Source: Rhodospirillales bacterium
GTDB lineage: Bacteria > Pseudomonadota > Alphaproteobacteria > Rhodospirillales > Defluviicoccaceae
Direction: 5' to 3'
DNA: 64,000 bases
NCBI GenBank assembly: GCA_016793925.1
Contig: JAEULH010000084.1
Span: forward strand, 17,644 to 81,643
Shown: positions 61,673 through 64,000 of the stretch, one piece after another
Layout of the letters: the number at the start of each line of letters is the position of its first letter
How positions within the stretch are numbered: position 1 is the stretch's first letter
Translations under genes and position numbers: made by a program
The notes under the pieces: model-generated
Databases searched by the model: none
What the model was told of the DNA's origin: nothing
What the model saw: only the letters and a program-made list of their open reading frames with translations

Positions 61673-63274
61673 ATGGCCGATGGCGCCGCCTTTTACGTCA
61701 CGACGCCCATCTACTACGTCAACGATGTGCCGCACATCGGCCACATGTACACCACCCTTGCCTGTGACGTCCTGGCCCGGTTCAAGCGTCTCGACGGCTA
61801 CCGCGTCAAGTTCCTGACCGGAACCGACGAACACGGACAGAAGGTGGAGAAGGCGGCGGCTGCGGCCGGACTTGCGCCCAAGGCGTTCACCGATCGGGTC
61901 TCGGCCAATTTCCGCGACCTCGCCGCGCGGATGAACTTCTCCAATGACGACTTCATTCGGACCACCGAGCCGCGTCATCTCGCCGCCTGCCAGGCGCTGT
62001 GGCAACGCCTGATCGCTCGCGGTGAAATCTATCTTGGCAGCTACGCCGGCTGGTACGCCGTGCGCGACGAGGCGTTCTACGCCGAGAGCGAGTTGACCCG
62101 CGCCGCCGACGGAAGTCGGCTCGCTCCCTCCGGCGCGGCGGTCGAGTGGGTCGAGGAGCCCAGCTACTTCTTCCGCCTTTCCGCATGGCAGGACCGCCTG
62201 CTGGCCTTCTACGAAGAGCACCCCGACTTCATCGCTCCGGAAACCCGGCGCAACGAGGTCGTCAGCTTCGTCCGCGGCGGCCTGCAGGATCTGTCGATAT
62301 CGCGGACCACCTTCCGCTGGGGCGTTCCGGTGCCCGGCGACGACGCCCACATCATGTACGTCTGGCTCGACGCGTTGACGAACTACATCACCGCCGTCGG
62401 CTTCCCCGATGTCGACGGCGACGACTACCAGGCCTTCTGGCCGGCCGACCTGCACATGGTCGGCAAGGACATCCTCCGCTTCCACGCCGTCTACTGGCCG
62501 GCGTTCCTGATGGCCGCCGAGTTGGAGCCGCCGCGGCGGGTTTTTGCCCACGGCTGGTGGACAAACGAAGGCCAGAAGATCTCGAAGTCGCTCGGCAACG
62601 TCATCGATCCGCTGACGCTGGTCGAAACCTACGGGCTGGACGCCGTGCGCTATTTCATGCTGCGCGAGGTGCCGTTCGGCGCCGACGGCGACTTCTCGCA
62701 TCGCGCCATCGTCGGTCGGATGAACGGCGATCTCGCCAACGACTTCGGCAACCTGTGTCAGCGGGTGCTGTCGATGATCGCCCGCAACTGCGCCGGCGCC
62801 CTGCCACAGCCGGGTCCTTACAACGGCGAAGACGAGACGCTTCTGGCGGCCGCCTACGGCCTGATCGAGCAGGTGCGGGCGAGCGTCGGCAACCAGGCTT
62901 TTCACGCCGCGCTCACCCAGATCTGGAGCGTCGTCGCCGACGCCAACGGCTATGTCGATCGCCAGGCGCCGTGGGCCTTGCGCAAGAGCGATCCGGGGCG
63001 GATGAACACGGTCCTCTACGTTCTCGCCGAGGTGATCCGTCAGCTCGGCCTGGTCATGCAGCCCTTCACCCCCGACGCGGCCGCGCGGCTGCTCGACCAG
63101 CTCGCCGTCGACGCCGGGCAGCGCACCTTTGCTGCGCTGGGACCGGAAGCGGCGCTCGCCCCGGGCGCGGCGCTGCCGCGGCCGGCCGGCATCTTCCCGC
63201 GCTTTGTCGAGCCCGCGGAAGCGGGGGCAGAGGCGGGGGCAGGGAACAGGTCGCGCAGCGGGAAGGCGCGCTGA
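61673..63274 (+). CDS. metG: Methionyl-tRNA synthetase
   Basis: A 533-residue class I synthetase. HIGH is in NDVPHIGHMYTTLACDVLARF and the KMSKS-type loop is QKISKSLGNVIDP. TGTDEHGQKVEKAA and HMVGKDILRFHAVYWPAFL are family-specific. The connective peptide has no visible zinc-binding CxxC pair, so it belongs to the shorter zinc-free type, and there is no C-terminal tRNA-binding domain. The last 30 residues (AEAGAEAGAGNRSRSGKAR) are disordered. tatD follows two bases after. Confidence 0.97.
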   Translation: MADGAAFYVTTPIYYVNDVPHIGHMYTTLACDVLARFKRLDGYRVKFLTGTDEHGQKVEKAAAAAGLAPKAFTDRVSANFRDLAARMNFSNDDFIRTTEPRHLAACQALWQRLIARGEIYLGSYAGWYAVRDEAFYAESELTRAADGSRLAPSGAAVEWVEEPSYFFRLSAWQDRLLAFYEEHPDFIAPETRRNEVVSFVRGGLQDLSISRTTFRWGVPVPGDDAHIMYVWLDALTNYITAVGFPDVDGDDYQAFWPADLHMVGKDILRFHAVYWPAFLMAAELEPPRRVFAHGWWTNEGQKISKSLGNVIDPLTLVETYGLDAVRYFMLREVPFGADGDFSHRAIVGRMNGDLANDFGNLCQRVLSMIARNCAGALPQPGPYNGEDETLLAAAYGLIEQVRASVGNQAFHAALTQIWSVVADANGYVDRQAPWALRKSDPGRMNTVLYVLAEVIRQLGLVMQPFTPDAAARLLDQLAVDAGQRTFAALGPEAALAPGAALPRPAGIFPRFVEPAEAGAEAGAGNRSRSGKAR

Positions 63275-63276
63275 CG

Positions 63277-64000
63277 ATGCTGGTCGACAGTCACTGCCAC
63301 CTGGATTTTCCGGATTTCGAGGATGAGCTCGACGCCGTCGTCGCGCGCGCCGGCGCCGCCGGGGTCGGCACGATGCTGACGATCTCGACACACCTGAGCC
63401 GGTTCGAGCGGGTGCGCGCCATAGCCGAGCGGTATGACAACGTCTGGTGCACCGTCGGCGTCCATCCTCACGAGGCCGCCGGCGAAGGCCCGGCGACCAG
63501 CGAGGCCCTGATCGATCTGGCCCGCCATCCGAAGGTCGTCGCCTTCGGCGAGACCGGGCTTGACTACTACTATGAGCACAGCCCGCGCGAGGTCCAGGCG
63601 CGAAGCTTCCGGACGCACATCGCCGCCGCCCGCGCCACCCGTCTGCCGGTGATCGTGCATACCCGCAACGCCGATGAAGAGACCGCGCGCCTGCTCGCCG
63701 AGGAGCACGCGGCGGGCGCCTTCGGCGGCGTCATCCACTGCTTCAGCTCGACGCCGGCCATGGCCGAAAAGGCGATTGCACTCGGTCTCTACATTTCCTT
63801 CTCAGGCATCGTCACCTTCAAGAAGGCCGACGCCTTGCGCGCCGTCGCGCAAAGCGTTCCGCTTGAGCGGCTGCTGGTCGAGACCGACGCGCCCTACCTG
63901 GCGCCGGTTCCCAACCGCGGCAAGCGCAATGAGCCGGCGTTCGTCGTCCACACCGCGGCCGAGGTGGCACGGGTGCGGGGCGTGCGTGCGGACGCACTGG
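63277..64000 (+). CDS. tatD: TatD-family metal-dependent deoxyribonuclease (cut by window end)
   Basis: The first 241 codons of a TatD hydrolase run off the right edge. The metal-site motifs are complete: VDSHCHLDFPDF, VGVHPHEA, FGETGLDYYY, VIVHTRNADEET, IHCFSST and ETDAPYLAPVPNRGKRNEP. TatD proteins are TIM-barrel nucleases acting on DNA ends; the name is historical and unrelated to Tat export. It begins two bases after metG, and full-length members have about 255-265 residues, so only the last few codons are missing. Confidence 0.95.
   Translation, partial: MLVDSHCHLDFPDFEDELDAVVARAGAAGVGTMLTISTHLSRFERVRAIAERYDNVWCTVGVHPHEAAGEGPATSEALIDLARHPKVVAFGETGLDYYYEHSPREVQARSFRTHIAAARATRLPVIVHTRNADEETARLLAEEHAAGAFGGVIHCFSSTPAMAEKAIALGLYISFSGIVTFKKADALRAVAQSVPLERLLVETDAPYLAPVPNRGKRNEPAFVVHTAAEVARVRGVRADAL

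Overview
The window is GC-rich chromosomal DNA from an alphaproteobacterium. The gene order fits the Rhodospirillales or a relative, but nothing visible fixes the genus. The case rests on the rpsB-tsf-pyrH-frr-cdsA-dxr-rseP-bamA-skp run, the argS-SPOR-nagZ-M50-scpAB-tatABC-serS-surE-pcm-nlpD run, the divergent erpA/dgt pair, the chorismate mutase-hisC-tyrA operon and the metXW pair. Genes are dense, stop/start overlaps are common, and GTG and TTG starts are frequent. I saw no rRNA, tRNA, CRISPR array, transposase or integrase.

Layout. 0.1-5.3 kb: small-molecule and envelope genes (DUF2177, GFA, exported carbonic anhydrase-like protein, ChaC, EamA permease, DUF2125, membrane-anchored YqgE). 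5.3-8.2 kb: phenylalanine/tyrosine operon. 8.4-10.2 kb: metX-metW. 10.4-19.7 kb: translation, nucleotide, isoprenoid and outer-membrane assembly operon. This run lacks uppS between frr and cdsA, and is cut off after skp where lpxD-fabZ-lpxA would be expected. 20.0-24.8 kb: an opposed operon of two exported sulfatases and an exported HAD phosphatase, with strong hairpins in both internal gaps. An isolated, inverted fabZ follows. 25.7-30.3 kb: branched-chain amino acid-type ABC importer with fused LivH-LivM permease. 30.4-34.6 kb: lipoproteins and a pentapeptide-repeat protein around an AT-richer gap. 34.7-48.7 kb: xth-erpA, dgt, argS, divisome SPOR protein, NagZ, M50 protease, condensin ScpAB, the Tat translocon, serS, surE, pcm and an NlpD-like factor. 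48.7-53.3 kb: an accessory-looking stretch with an orphan Wzy-like polymerase, a lipoprotein behind a consensus CRP-type site, a ThsA-like SIR2-SLOG NADase and a GGCT protein. 53.5-64.0 kb: DEAD-box helicase, second Pcm homologue, lytic transglycosylase, RlpA, penicillin-binding carboxypeptidase, tmk, holB, metG and the start of tatD.

How the parts work together. Much of the window is envelope biogenesis: BamA/Skp/RseP for outer-membrane proteins, TatABC for export (the carbonic anhydrase-like protein carries a Tat-type signal), and MltB/RlpA/DacC/NagZ/NlpD/SPOR proteins for peptidoglycan. The most striking accessory gene is the ThsA homologue at 51.5-52.9 kb. It has the whole SIR2-SLOG architecture and both catalytic residues of the Thoeris NADase, but no TIR-domain ThsB is visible anywhere in the window.
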